Shown one piece after another: positions 52,299 through 59,130 of a stretch of DNA of 64,000 nucleotides (positions are counted from its first letter, which is position 1; each line of letters opens with the position of its first letter). The stretch lies in the IMG/VR virus record IMGVR_UViG_3300011253_000949, positions 1 through 64,000 of that record; one strand, 5' to 3'. The translations under genes and the position numbers were made by a program. Origin of the DNA: a virus. Below the pieces are notes generated by a model, which was not told the DNA's origin, did no database searches, and worked only from the letters and a program-made list of their open reading frames with translations.

Positions 52299-52640
52299 CT
52301 AAAGATGGGTTTTACAGTAGAAAATTGTCACGTCTGGGTTGTTTGTAAGAAGTCTTTCGATTGTTTTTTTGGCAGTGTTAACGGTTTTAGGATAGCCAGC
52401 AGGGCCACTATGTACTCGAAAGCTAAATAGCCAGCATTCATGTAGCCAAGCGTTTACAAGGACACTGCCCAACAGCAGTTCATAAGCTTCTGTGAGCATG
52501 TGACGGGGAACAATCCAGTGATACGCAGTAGCAGAGTTCAGATAAGCTTTACTGGTATTATCTCGGATGAAATATGTGAGCAGTGGATTACGGATAGTGA
52601 CTTCTGTGATTTGAGCATGTTGAGGATTAGGTAGATATCC
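52299..52640 (-). CDS. unknown protein before RNAP2
   Basis: One hundred and thirteen residues from GTG 52640, chosen because AGGAG lies seven bases upstream. Contains PNPQHAQITEVTIRNPLLTY and a C-terminal AKKTIERLLTNNPDVTIFYC. Eleven bases separate it from RNAP2, so it belongs to the same operon. No family recognised. Confidence 0.55.
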   Translation of the reverse strand, partial: GYLPNPQHAQITEVTIRNPLLTYFIRDNTSKAYLNSATAYHWIVPRHMLTEAYELLLGSVLVNAWLHECWLFSFRVHSGPAGYPKTVNTAKKTIERLLTNNPDVTIFYCKTHL

Positions 52641-52857
52641 CACTGTACTTCTCCTGCCTACGTTTGGCTGCACTCACTGCTGCAGACATATCTTTGTACT
52701 GATGGCTCGAGACAAAGCCTGAGCAGTTACGATCAAACTGGACACGGACATGGAATGTCTGAACCAGTTTATATATCGGCTTATGATCAAGCATACTCCG
52801 AAGTGTTGTTGGACGGCGCTGTGTTTGGGAAACAGCCTTGAACTGTGGATATGTCAT
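52627..52857 (-). CDS. small unknown protein
   Basis: Seventy-six residues, basic (MTYPQFKAVSQTQRRPTTLRSM...), overlapping the next gene. Its ATG follows a GAGGAGAA-type ribosome site. No family recognised. Confidence 0.55.
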   Translation of the reverse strand: MTYPQFKAVSQTQRRPTTLRSMLDHKPIYKLVQTFHVRVQFDRNCSGFVSSHQYKDMSAAVSAAKRRQEKYSGIST

Positions 52858-52866
52858 TGGTTCTCC

Positions 52867-53379
52867 TCACGCTTGTCCAAGACGTTTGATGCATTGTTTC
52901 CAGTCAGCAATGGCTCTGGATGTGCCACGTAGACTGAAAGAAGGGTCATAAGCTTTACCGTTGGGATCAAGAAAGTAGAGTCTTTGACCGGAAGACATTT
53001 CTTTGAGCAAGTTGCCCCAAACAGGCGAAGAAGAAGCATGTGAGAACAGGATGTAGCTTCCATAGTTTCTAGCGCTATTCAGCTTGAATGGGGATTCTCT
53101 ATCAATCTGAAAACGTAGATTTACCTGTGAAGGTACTGGCTCTAGTTCGTTATTAAACAGATGGAGAACCAGAGACACGCTGTCGTCATCCCAGAATTCT
53201 ATGTTCAACTGAACATTGTTTACTTTGGTGACGAGATCACAGGATGCTGATTTTTCTCCCATGTAGAGTTTGACCTTCCAATCCCCATGAGAGGAGATGT
53301 CGAAGTCTTCTGCTTGAGCAGCTGTACCCATGACAAAGAGAGTCATGATTGCTGCAATGAAATGTGTAAGTATCTTCAT
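52867..53379 (-). CDS. secreted (periplasmic) early protein
   Basis: One hundred and seventy residues starting MKILTHFIAAIMTLFVMGTA with a Sec-type cleavage site AQA/ED. The mature part is beta-rich (DWKVKLYMGEKSASCDLVTK...LNIEFWDDDSVSLVLHLF) with two Cys residues, resembling IalB-like or host-periplasm proteins (similarity only by pattern). Unusual in an early operon; it may alter the host envelope or block superinfection. Ribosome site AAGGTG. Confidence 0.6.
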   Translation of the reverse strand: MKILTHFIAAIMTLFVMGTAAQAEDFDISSHGDWKVKLYMGEKSASCDLVTKVNNVQLNIEFWDDDSVSLVLHLFNNELEPVPSQVNLRFQIDRESPFKLNSARNYGSYILFSHASSSPVWGNLLKEMSSGQRLYFLDPNGKAYDPSFSLRGTSRAIADWKQCIKRLGQA

Positions 53380-53405
53380 TTGGTTCACCTTTTGTTCTAG
53401 GGTTG

Positions 53406-53561
53406 TTATTTGCCACACCAGCAGCATGGTTCTTCCTCTTCACCATTGCACCAAGCGCAAGGATGATCTTCAACAGTTGGTTCTGGTTCATCATGTGCTG
53501 CGTCGATGAGCAGCATCTGTTTGAATTCCCAGTCACGTTCTTCCTTTTCAGTTTCAGTCAT
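53406..53561 (-). CDS. small acidic zinc-ribbon-like peptide
   Basis: Fifty-one residues, MTETEKEERDWEFKQMLLID..., then HPCAWCNGEEEEPCCWCGK, a CxxC...CxxC zinc site. Overlaps the next gene upstream by four bases. Confidence 0.5.
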   Translation of the reverse strand: MTETEKEERDWEFKQMLLIDAAHDEPEPTVEDHPCAWCNGEEEEPCCWCGK

Positions 53562-53818
53562 CTCGTCATCCTTTCAATGCGACGTTGCTCCATGTTGATC
53601 ATAAGAGTGATGAGCTTCTGGAGTGCGGATCGAACTGTAGATTCAGGAAGCTCACTTCGCAGTGTGATTAGCTCATCCAAGGTTGGAGTGGTGAGGTCTG
53701 AAGGCTGAGTCCGGATTGTGTGCTCCCTCAAGATGAAGCAGGCGTCACAATATGGAGAGCTTCCAAGAGGGTCGATGATCATTTGACAGCTTGGACATCG
53801 TGGTTTTGAATCAGTCAT
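53558..53818 (-). CDS. zinc-ribbon protein
   Basis: Eighty-six residues: KPRCPSCQMIID...SPYCDACF (two CxxC), then a helical tail with a leucine-rich LITLRSELPESTVRSALQKL. Likely a small nucleic-acid or protein-binding zinc ribbon. Follows the RNAP1-tail duplicate. Confidence 0.6.
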   Translation of the reverse strand: MTDSKPRCPSCQMIIDPLGSSPYCDACFILREHTIRTQPSDLTTPTLDELITLRSELPESTVRSALQKLITLMINMEQRRIERMTR

Positions 53819-53824
53819 ATTGGT

Positions 53825-53875
53825 TCACTCCTTGTTCAATGTTTCTTCTTCAGCAAACTGGATACAGGCTTTGTT
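53825..53875 (-). pseudogene. duplicate 3' end of the RNAP1 gene
   Basis: Seventeen codons read NKACIQFAEEETLNKE then TGA, matching the true end of RNAP1 (NKACVEFADAEPLNKE, stop TAA at 54405). It lies directly after the HNH stop (overlap of two bases) with no start of its own. So the HNH gene sits between two versions of the RNAP1 tail. Confidence 0.85.
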
Positions 53876-54368
53876 ATCTTCCGTGGTTGGGATGGTAGTC
53901 ATAGAGTTGCTCCATTTCTTTCCGGGCTTCACAGGCTAGGCGAAACGCTTCTTCTTCTCCGTATTTGGAGATCGAGAAAGTTTTGATTTTCTGCTTGCCG
54001 TCTTTGTCATGGCATGTGGCGCGCCACATACTAATTTTTTGATTGCCTCGGCGTGTGGTTTCCCAGTGACTTACGCCTTGGACCCCAGAGGCATTATCCT
54101 GACGTTTGGCGGCATTTCTTCTTTGTCCCTTGAGAGGAATACAACGAAGGTTTTCAAAACGGTTATCTGTTCGGATACCATTAATGTGATCGATCTGATG
54201 TCCCTTTGGAATGGGGCCATATTTCTGTTCCCATAGCCATCTATGCAGGTACATCACGCGGTTATTCCGTGAGATACGTATGTACCCGTTTTTACCGTTT
54301 GCAGCGGATTCTGGATAATGCTGGGCAAGCTCTTCAGCAGAGCCTGCCCATTTGTTTTTGTCAGTCAT
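53874..54368 (-). CDS. free-standing HNH/AP2 endonuclease at the RNAP1 end
   Basis: One hundred and sixty-four residues. YLHRWLWEQKYGPIPKGHQIDHINGIRTDNRFENLRCI is the HNH core; SGVQGVSHWETTRRGNQKI... is an AP2-type domain. Ribosome site AAGGAGATC. Flanked by two versions of the RNAP1 3' end, so its insertion brought a substitute gene end. Confidence 0.85.
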   Translation of the reverse strand: MTDKNKWAGSAEELAQHYPESAANGKNGYIRISRNNRVMYLHRWLWEQKYGPIPKGHQIDHINGIRTDNRFENLRCIPLKGQRRNAAKRQDNASGVQGVSHWETTRRGNQKISMWRATCHDKDGKQKIKTFSISKYGEEEAFRLACEARKEMEQLYDYHPNHGR

Positions 54369-54404
54369 ACCTTGATCTCCTTACATGATAACCATATAGG
54401 GAGG

Positions 54405-55229
54405 TTATTCTTTGTTCAATGGCTCTGCATCAGCAAATTCCACACATGCTTTATTCCAGTCTGATCCCTGATACGAAATGTGATAGCCTTGGCTGTATGT
54501 CCGGCCGCGTTTGTCGTATTTGTGTGTGAGCCAGAAGCGATCGCCTTGAGCCAGCAATGCTTTGATCACACCACGAGAGGATTTGTCGTACTTCTCAAAT
54601 GCTTTGACACGTTTGCGGAAGTCTTCTTTGCTTTCACCATCTTTGGGTTTGTCGAGGTTCTTCCATTGGTGTTGTACAAACGAAACCACATCTGTGTTCA
54701 GGCTTAGAGGAATACGATTCATCCGGTTGATGTGATCCAGACAGACATCTTCAGCATGGTGATTGTCTTTGAGGATGATCGAACCTGAGATGGTTTGATA
54801 TCCCGTCTGCAGGTTGTTTCGTACCGGTACTGGTTCTTCGATCATAGGCAGTGGGTACTGAAGCATTGCCATACGTGTTTTGACATCTTGGGTGATGTCA
54901 TAGGTCATCACGATGGTTTGGGTCATTTCATCCCAATCTACGAAGTCTTTCTCCGCGGCGATCAGGATCATGTCTGCGCATGCCTGTGCAGGGTTCTCTT
55001 CCAACTCGAAGTGTTTCTTCAAGATGGCTACGAGGACAGGGATGCCGGCACGTTTGTGCAGCACGAGTTGGACAAGGAGATCCAATCCAAAGGAGATGGG
55101 GATCTCTGCTTCGATGAGAGCATCAGAGAAGTTAGCCTGGATGAACTCATATTTGATGAGGGACATTGCTTGGTGCTTTGAGAACAGCTGTTCCATTGCA
55201 ATCTGTGAAGTGAATTCGAGATCAGTCAT
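54405..55229 (-). CDS. middle RNA polymerase subunit RNAP1 (N4 gp15-like)
   Basis: Two hundred and seventy-four residues, close to N4 gp15. Holds the T/DxxGR motif as DKRGR (239-243) in HKYDKRGRTYSQGYHISYQG, while the catalytic motifs A, B and C are in RNAP2; the two together equal one T7-type polymerase. It transcribes middle (replication) genes. Overlaps the SLOG gene stop (ATGA). Its last 16 codons were probably replaced by an HNH-linked copy. Confidence 0.88.
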   Translation of the reverse strand: MTDLEFTSQIAMEQLFSKHQAMSLIKYEFIQANFSDALIEAEIPISFGLDLLVQLVLHKRAGIPVLVAILKKHFELEENPAQACADMILIAAEKDFVDWDEMTQTIVMTYDITQDVKTRMAMLQYPLPMIEEPVPVRNNLQTGYQTISGSIILKDNHHAEDVCLDHINRMNRIPLSLNTDVVSFVQHQWKNLDKPKDGESKEDFRKRVKAFEKYDKSSRGVIKALLAQGDRFWLTHKYDKRGRTYSQGYHISYQGSDWNKACVEFADAEPLNKE

Positions 55230-55735
55230 ACGAGCTCCATGATTTGTGCTTGGGCATTCTCGAGCGTGAGTGCTCCAAGGTTGATGACGGGGATGTTGTT
55301 GGCGAGAGCAATGTTGATTGCCAGTGCTGTGCCTCCCACAAGCTTTCCGTTAGGTGTCCAACACACGACAAAGTTGGTGGGTGACTGGAGTGAGACTCCC
55401 AGGATCTGATGCACATTGCGTGCCATCAGCTTTCGGCCGGCCGTGTAGAGCTTGGGCCAGTTAGGATGGAATGATTCAGCAATCGCATAAGCTTCTTGCT
55501 TTGGTTCAAGCTTGCTGTGGTGACCATTGAAAGAGGGCCAAGGAAGGTAGATCTCACGCCGTCCATTGTACTCTGTGGCTCCCCTCTCAAAGGCTGCGTC
55601 AGCGCCCTCTGCAGCGCCTGAGCGTAGGGTGAAGTCCTGTTGAGCCATGAAGCCTGCAAGGGCTTCCATAGCCTCTAAAATGACGGGTGGAGTCTTTCGA
55701 GATCCAATACCTGTGTAGGCACGATATTCATACAT
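55226..55735 (-). CDS. SLOG/DprA-like nucleotide-binding protein
   Basis: One hundred and sixty-nine residues: YTGIGSRKTP...LRSGAAEGADAAFERGA...GRREIYLPWP, then VCWTPNGKLVGGTALAINIA. This is the SLOG Rossmann superfamily (DprA, LOG, YspA), which binds nucleotides or derivatives. Role in phages is unproven; sensing or DNA-handling are options. First gene downstream of a probable vRNAP promoter (55834). Confidence 0.75.
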   Translation of the reverse strand: MYEYRAYTGIGSRKTPPVILEAMEALAGFMAQQDFTLRSGAAEGADAAFERGATEYNGRREIYLPWPSFNGHHSKLEPKQEAYAIAESFHPNWPKLYTAGRKLMARNVHQILGVSLQSPTNFVVCWTPNGKLVGGTALAINIALANNIPVINLGALTLENAQAQIMELV

Positions 55736-55789
55736 AGCAGCTCCATGGCTTTAGGGTGTGTCCAGTGAAAACAGGGGTTTTTTGGGGAG

Positions 55790-55899
55790 TTAGGTTATAG
55801 GTAATAAAGTTCGGTCAAATTTGACCAATCTACGGGGCTGGAAGCCCCTGAATACCTAAAGACACCTAATAACCTAGAGTAACTACTGAGTAGGTTACT
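55790..55899 (-). promoter_or_regulatory. early control region: vRNAP-type hairpin promoter, palindrome and inverted repeats
   Basis: Hairpin GGGGCT-GGA-AGCCCC at 55834-55848 has the three-base GGA loop of N4 vRNAP promoters with + strand as template, so it would fire leftward. Beside it: the 14-bp palindrome GGTCAAATTTGACC (55814-55827), an inverted pair built on AGGTTAT...ATAACCT (about 55792 and 55868), and stem GAGTAAC/GTTACTC (55875-55898). Confidence 0.65.
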
Positions 55900-55924
55900 C
55901 ATACTATCTAAGTAGAAATGTAGT

Positions 55925-55952
55925 AGCCCACCCGGATCACTCCGGGCAGGCT
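55925..55952 (-). terminator. terminator-like hairpin downstream of the 55959 gene
   Basis: Stem of 12 positions with two mismatches and TCAC loop (AGCC..CCCGGA / TCCGGG..GGCT), just 3' of the stop. No long T-run, so perhaps partial. Confidence 0.6.
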
Positions 55953-55958
55953 CTTGGT

Positions 55959-56372
55959 TTACGCTGACTTCTTGGCGAATCCGAGGCTGTTCAACGTGTG
56001 CATGTGAGGATTATCCCCAGGTGCACCAGCTGCTACAGCATCAGCGACACGGCGCATCTGGATTTGTAGGTCATTGATGATGAACTCCTCGCCTGGAGCC
56101 ATCTCACCAGCAGCGTCTTGCAGCTGCTTCAACAGTGCATTCTTGGCCTGCACCAGCTGATTGTACTCGACATTGCTGCCACGTACTTTGGCTTCCAGCA
56201 TCGTATCAATGCCGAGACCCAGTGGCAGAGAGACAAACATCTCTTCGCCGGTATGTGGATCAGTAGAAGTGAAACCAACGTTCATCCATACAACAGGCTG
56301 TGCCTTGCTGTTGGCTGCTGTCTCTTCAACAGGTGACTTTGGTGCGGTGATGATGTTGCGTTCGATTGCCAT
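55959..56372 (-). CDS. early protein, unknown
   Basis: One hundred and thirty-seven residues: MAIERNIITAPKSPVEETAA..., beta part WMNVGFTSTDPHTGEEMFVSLPLGLGID, helix KNALLKQLQDAAGEM, and IINDLQIQMRRVADAV. Ribosome site AGGAGCC. Expressed from the small-gene early region; no family recognised. Confidence 0.6.
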   Translation of the reverse strand: MAIERNIITAPKSPVEETAANSKAQPVVWMNVGFTSTDPHTGEEMFVSLPLGLGIDTMLEAKVRGSNVEYNQLVQAKNALLKQLQDAAGEMAPGEEFIINDLQIQMRRVADAVAAGAPGDNPHMHTLNSLGFAKKSA

Positions 56373-56542
56373 TGTTTTGGGCTCCTATAACAATGATTAT
56401 TGGTTCGCTACACAGGATGCATAGCGAGTCCGTTTGGGTCGTAAGTTGTAGAGTGATTGTCGATCAGGGCAGATAATCTACCCCAAAGAAACAACTGTTG
56501 GTACGCTAACACAGTTTGTTAGATATGCTACCATCAGTAGTA

Positions 56543-56662
56543 TTATTTTTGCTGAGTGAGGGTCAGCAACAGGTCAGAGTAATCTGCCGGTTTGATGGGT
56601 TTGAGGCCCATCTGAGGATCACTGAGCTTACGCTTCAGATAGATGTAAGGATAAGTTTTCAT
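56543..56662 (-). CDS. small early protein
   Basis: Thirty-nine residues: MKTYPYIYLKRKLSDPQMGL... ending LLLTLTQQK. AAAGG eight bases upstream. Too short for most gene finders. Unknown function; small early proteins of this kind often target host enzymes. Confidence 0.55.
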   Translation of the reverse strand: MKTYPYIYLKRKLSDPQMGLKPIKPADYSDLLLTLTQQK

Positions 56663-56673
56663 TGGTTTACCTT

Positions 56674-56790
56674 TCAGGTGAGGGACACTGCGATGAACGC
56701 AGTGCAGATGGTTGCCACAACAGTAAAGATCAGGAGATCTTCTTTATCCGCGGCAAGATGTTTGCACAGAAATGCAATGAATAAGGCCAT
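56674..56790 (-). CDS. small early membrane peptide
   Basis: Thirty-eight residues: MALFIAFLCKHLAADKEDLL then FTVVATICTAFIAVSLT, one clear transmembrane helix. Perfect ribosome site AAAGGAGGT. First gene after the promoter at 56935. Confidence 0.55.
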   Translation of the reverse strand: MALFIAFLCKHLAADKEDLLIFTVVATICTAFIAVSLT

Positions 56791-56934
56791 GGAGACCTCC
56801 TTTCTGACTGATGTGAGGGGTGTGAAGCCCAGCTACAGATGATTCTGTAACTGAGCTGTGACCGGTACAACGAGCATCACCGGTTGAAGCCTTGTGCGTT
56901 TAGCTCACAAGGAGAGCTGGACTGTTTGGCAACA

Positions 56935-56956
56935 ATCCACAGGCTGCGGAGCAGCC
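56935..56956 (-). promoter_or_regulatory. vRNAP-type early promoter hairpin
   Basis: On the + strand ATCC + four bases + GGCTGC-GGA-GCAGCC (56942-56956). Same loop and same ATCC-to-hairpin spacing as the N4 P2 promoter template strand, so leftward transcription into the 56790 gene. Confidence 0.8.
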
Positions 56957-57025
56957 CTTAGTTATTACCAAAACAGTAGTTTCAGTCAGTCACGTAGGTA
57001 TCCTCTGGATGTAGAGTCAGATGGA

Positions 57026-57214
57026 TCATGATGGTTCTCCTTGGCACCAGATGTGTCGATCAAGATCGGCTTGATGCTCCTCTATCCATTCAAGGGCCTG
57101 ATCGCACTCACCCATCGAGCCGTAGAGGCTCAACGGGAAAGCACGTGTTTCGACATCAATGTCAGAAGCTGTAGGAGCTACCAACATGAAGATAATGACT
57201 GCGATACCGTTCAT
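57026..57214 (-). CDS. small secreted or membrane early protein
   Basis: Sixty-two residues beginning MNGIAVIIFMLVAPTASDID, a signal-like start, then charged part with Cys (GECDQALEWIEEHQ...HIWCQGEPS). GGAGAAC upstream. Could be exported; function unknown. Coupled to the gene above (ATGA). Confidence 0.55.
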   Translation of the reverse strand: MNGIAVIIFMLVAPTASDIDVETRAFPLSLYGSMGECDQALEWIEEHQADLDRHIWCQGEPS

Positions 57215-57447
57215 GATTTGTTCTCCATGTTGGTTTTGATACGTTGAACAGTCTCACGCTGAACAGTTGTCAGCTTTGTAGGACCGTTGTTGTCCATCAG
57301 TGAGTAGATGATCTCACATAGGTCATTGCCACGTTCGATCTCCTGACGGATCATCTGCTCCTGAAACAAGAGCAGGTTATCCATCTGGTCCTCTTTGGTT
57401 CGAGGATCCATGTTGGGCTTACGTGGTGCGGTGAATTTGAGAGTCAT
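57211..57447 (-). CDS. small early protein
   Basis: Seventy-eight residues from ATG 57447 (AAAGGA upstream): MTLKFTAPRKPNMDPRTKED..., then a helical LLLFQEQMIRQEIERG. No family recognised. Confidence 0.55.
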   Translation of the reverse strand: MTLKFTAPRKPNMDPRTKEDQMDNLLLFQEQMIRQEIERGNDLCEIIYSLMDNNGPTKLTTVQRETVQRIKTNMENKS

Positions 57448-57481
57448 GATGATTATCCTTTCAGGAGTTTGAGATTTGGGG

Positions 57482-57721
57482 TTAGGTGCGAACACCACCA
57501 GTAGAAGCAGATAGTTTTGCTGCTATACTGGCGACACGTTCCATACGGAGCTCAAGCTCAAGGTGACGGTCCATCATAGCTTCGGACAGCTCCTCGTCGT
57601 GTTCTCTGAGAGCCTCTGTACCAACCTCGGCACAATTGATCATTTGCTCAAAGAGACGTGTCTCTATGACGTCGATACGGTTCCAGTTCGGGTTGCGATA
57701 GTTCATTTGTGAGTAGGCCAT
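57482..57721 (-). CDS. small helical early protein
   Basis: Seventy-nine residues from ATG 57721 (AAAGGAG upstream): MAYSQMNYRNPNWNRIDVIE..., helical with MMDRHLELELRMERVASIAA. It is the first gene after the promoter at 57784. Unknown function. Confidence 0.6.
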   Translation of the reverse strand: MAYSQMNYRNPNWNRIDVIETRLFEQMINCAEVGTEALREHDEELSEAMMDRHLELELRMERVASIAAKLSASTGGVRT

Positions 57722-57783
57722 GTTGGTTCTCCTTTGAGAGGGTGAAATGAGTTTTGCTTTTGAAGAGTGATTTCTCCACAAGC

Positions 57784-57805
57784 ATCCAACGGCTACGGAG
57801 TAGCC
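57784..57805 (-). promoter_or_regulatory. vRNAP-type early promoter hairpin
   Basis: ATCC, four bases, then GGCTAC-GGA-GTAGCC (57791-57805) on the + strand, firing leftward toward the gene at 57721. Confidence 0.8.
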
Positions 57806-57958
57806 CTCACGTTGGAGAACAGGGATTTGCAGCACCCACTACCTAAATGGTGGAGTAGGGGCTGTATGGAGCTGTTTTGAGGGTGTGTGAGGATGCTGAA
57901 AGGGTTCAGGATGTGTTGTGGGATGAGGGAGTGAAGTGACAGGATTTGGGGAAACAGC

Positions 57959-58006
57959 AGTTAACAGAGATAAACCGTAGTTAAAACAGTAGTTAACCGT
58001 AGTTAA
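57959..58006. repeat. cluster of AGTTAA repeats
   Basis: AGTTAA occurs at 57959, 57979, 57991 and 58001, the last three as GTAGTTAA, at 20, 12 and 10 base steps (about helical turns). It lies in the 420-base gene-free stretch 57722-58143, between a promoter and a terminator. Possibly a protein-binding site array. Confidence 0.5.
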
Positions 58007-58100
58007 CAGCGTGACATCCAGTAATTTGATCAACATCCCTCATGAGTGATAGATTTTGTTTATACCCCTCCTGCACCTCTATCGGAGATAGTGTCGTTGT

Positions 58101-58137
58101 GTAAAAAAGAAGAGCCACACTCCCGAAGGAGTGCAGC
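58101..58137 (-). terminator. intrinsic terminator after the 58144 gene
   Basis: On the minus strand: GCTGCACTCC-TTCG-GGAGTGTGGC (nearly perfect 10-bp stem, TTCG tetraloop), followed by TCTTCTTTTTT. Confidence 0.85.
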
Positions 58138-58143
58138 ATTGAT

Positions 58144-58470
58144 TTAGAGTTCAGCAAGAGCGGCTTGGTACTCAGCCATGATGGCATCGTAGCGCTGCTT
58201 GAGAGGGGCATTGGACTCGAGCTCTGCGTCGAGCTTGAGCATTGCGCGTGAACGCTCTGCTACACGCTCTGAGAGCTTAGAGGAGATACGCTCCTTGGCG
58301 TCGAGCTTGTTGGTGATCTTGGACTCGGTAGCCCAAGTCTTGAGGTTGTCCTCCATGACATCGACAGCAATGGATGCTGAGCCGATTGTTCTGCTGATGA
58401 CGTTAGCAGTGGTGGAGATGACTGACAGTGAGTCAGATGCAGTGGTGCGTACGTTGACGAGGATAGACAT
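58144..58470 (-). CDS. early protein, coiled-coil
   Basis: One hundred and eight residues: MSILVNVRTTASDSLSVIST..., then long helical region SKITNKLDAKERISSKLSERVAERSRAM... typical of a coiled coil. AGGAGC upstream; the promoter at 58504 lies 42 bases upstream. Followed by a strong terminator, so a one-gene early unit. Confidence 0.65.
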   Translation of the reverse strand: MSILVNVRTTASDSLSVISTTANVISRTIGSASIAVDVMEDNLKTWATESKITNKLDAKERISSKLSERVAERSRAMLKLDAELESNAPLKQRYDAIMAEYQAALAEL

Positions 58471-58503
58471 GATGAGCTCCTAGCTAGGGATGGACCGTGA
58501 TTG

Positions 58504-58524
58504 ATCCAAAGAGTGCGGAGCACT
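58504..58524 (-). promoter_or_regulatory. vRNAP-type early promoter hairpin (best match)
   Basis: ATCC AAAG then AGTGC-GGA-GCACT (58512-58524) on the + strand. N4 P2 template has ATCC AAAA then GAAGC-GGA-GCTTC; the geometry is identical. Leftward, toward the gene at 58470. Confidence 0.85.
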
Positions 58525-58669
58525 GGTGAAGGGGGTAGGTACATCTAGGGTGAGAAATGAAGGTGGGGGGGGGTATTCTTTCTGTGTGTATCCACAGTGT
58601 AAGAGAGAGGCTTCAGACACCTCTAGGGTACTTTTCTGAGACCCTACCACACAAAAAATTCTAAAAATA

Positions 58670-58945
58670 TTATGAGGGATTTTTGACCCATGAAACTATC
58701 AGACAAACGTCGATCCTACGGCCATCTTGTGTGGTGACAGGGGTGATGATGTGCTGTGTGTCTGCGGTATCTTCCCTGGCTTTGAATCCTTGGCTCCAGA
58801 CCAGTTCTCCTAGGGAATAAGGCTCATCTATCCAGTCACCTGAGTCTATGCTCGCGCGTGTGGCATATAGAGGTAACAGTCTGTTTTGTTTAATATCTCT
58901 AAGTACTCTTCCTTTAGAGAAGCTTAGTATATTAGAACCTTTCAT
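58670..58945 (-). CDS. first leftward early protein
   Basis: Ninety-one residues: MKGSNILSFSKGRVLRDIKQ..., basic N-terminal half, then mixed. It is the gene nearest the divergent gap and probably the earliest in the leftward set. Followed by tandem stem-loops (58600-58650) and a G9 tract (58565). No GGA-loop promoter seen before it. No family recognised. Confidence 0.55.
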   Translation of the reverse strand: MKGSNILSFSKGRVLRDIKQNRLLPLYATRASIDSGDWIDEPYSLGELVWSQGFKAREDTADTQHIITPVTTQDGRRIDVCLIVSWVKNPS

Positions 58946-58974
58946 ACCTACATCTCCTATACATATATTTGATG

Positions 58975-59023
58975 TAATATCCCGACTAGGAAGTACGTAG
59001 TACTTCCGTAGGAAGGGATATTA
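58975..59023. repeat. nested palindrome at the divergence point
   Basis: Outer arms TAATATCCC (58975) and GGGATATTA (59015); inner perfect stem GGAAGTAC-GTA-GTACTTCC (58989-59007). It lies between the divergent early and late units, where N4-like genomes have their ends. Could be an operator, a promoter hairpin with an altered loop, or an end/processing site. Confidence 0.6.
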
Positions 59024-59094
59024 CTTATACAAGATAAACTAGATAGTACAAGAAAACCTATTGACTACCTAAAGCTTGTAAACATATCTAAGGG

Positions 59095-59100
59095 TATAAT
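59095..59100 (+). promoter_or_regulatory. -10 element of a likely late promoter
   Basis: TATAAT, 30 bases before the first late gene, with no well-spaced -35 (TTGACT is 28 bases away). Weak -35 is what N4 late promoters, driven by host sigma-70 polymerase plus SSB, look like. Confidence 0.45.
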
Positions 59101-59130
59101 CTCTTAATATTTCATAAGGTTAGATGATAT

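Noticed and set aside
53825-54404. Intron in RNAP1 joining to the downstream tail
   Set aside because: RNAP1 already reads through to a complete tail and stop; the downstream copy is a duplicate, not a missing exon.
58970-59007. Inner hairpin at 58989 as a standard vRNAP promoter
   Set aside because: Loop is GTA, stem is 8 bp and ATCC is not at the usual distance; kept only as an unexplained palindrome.
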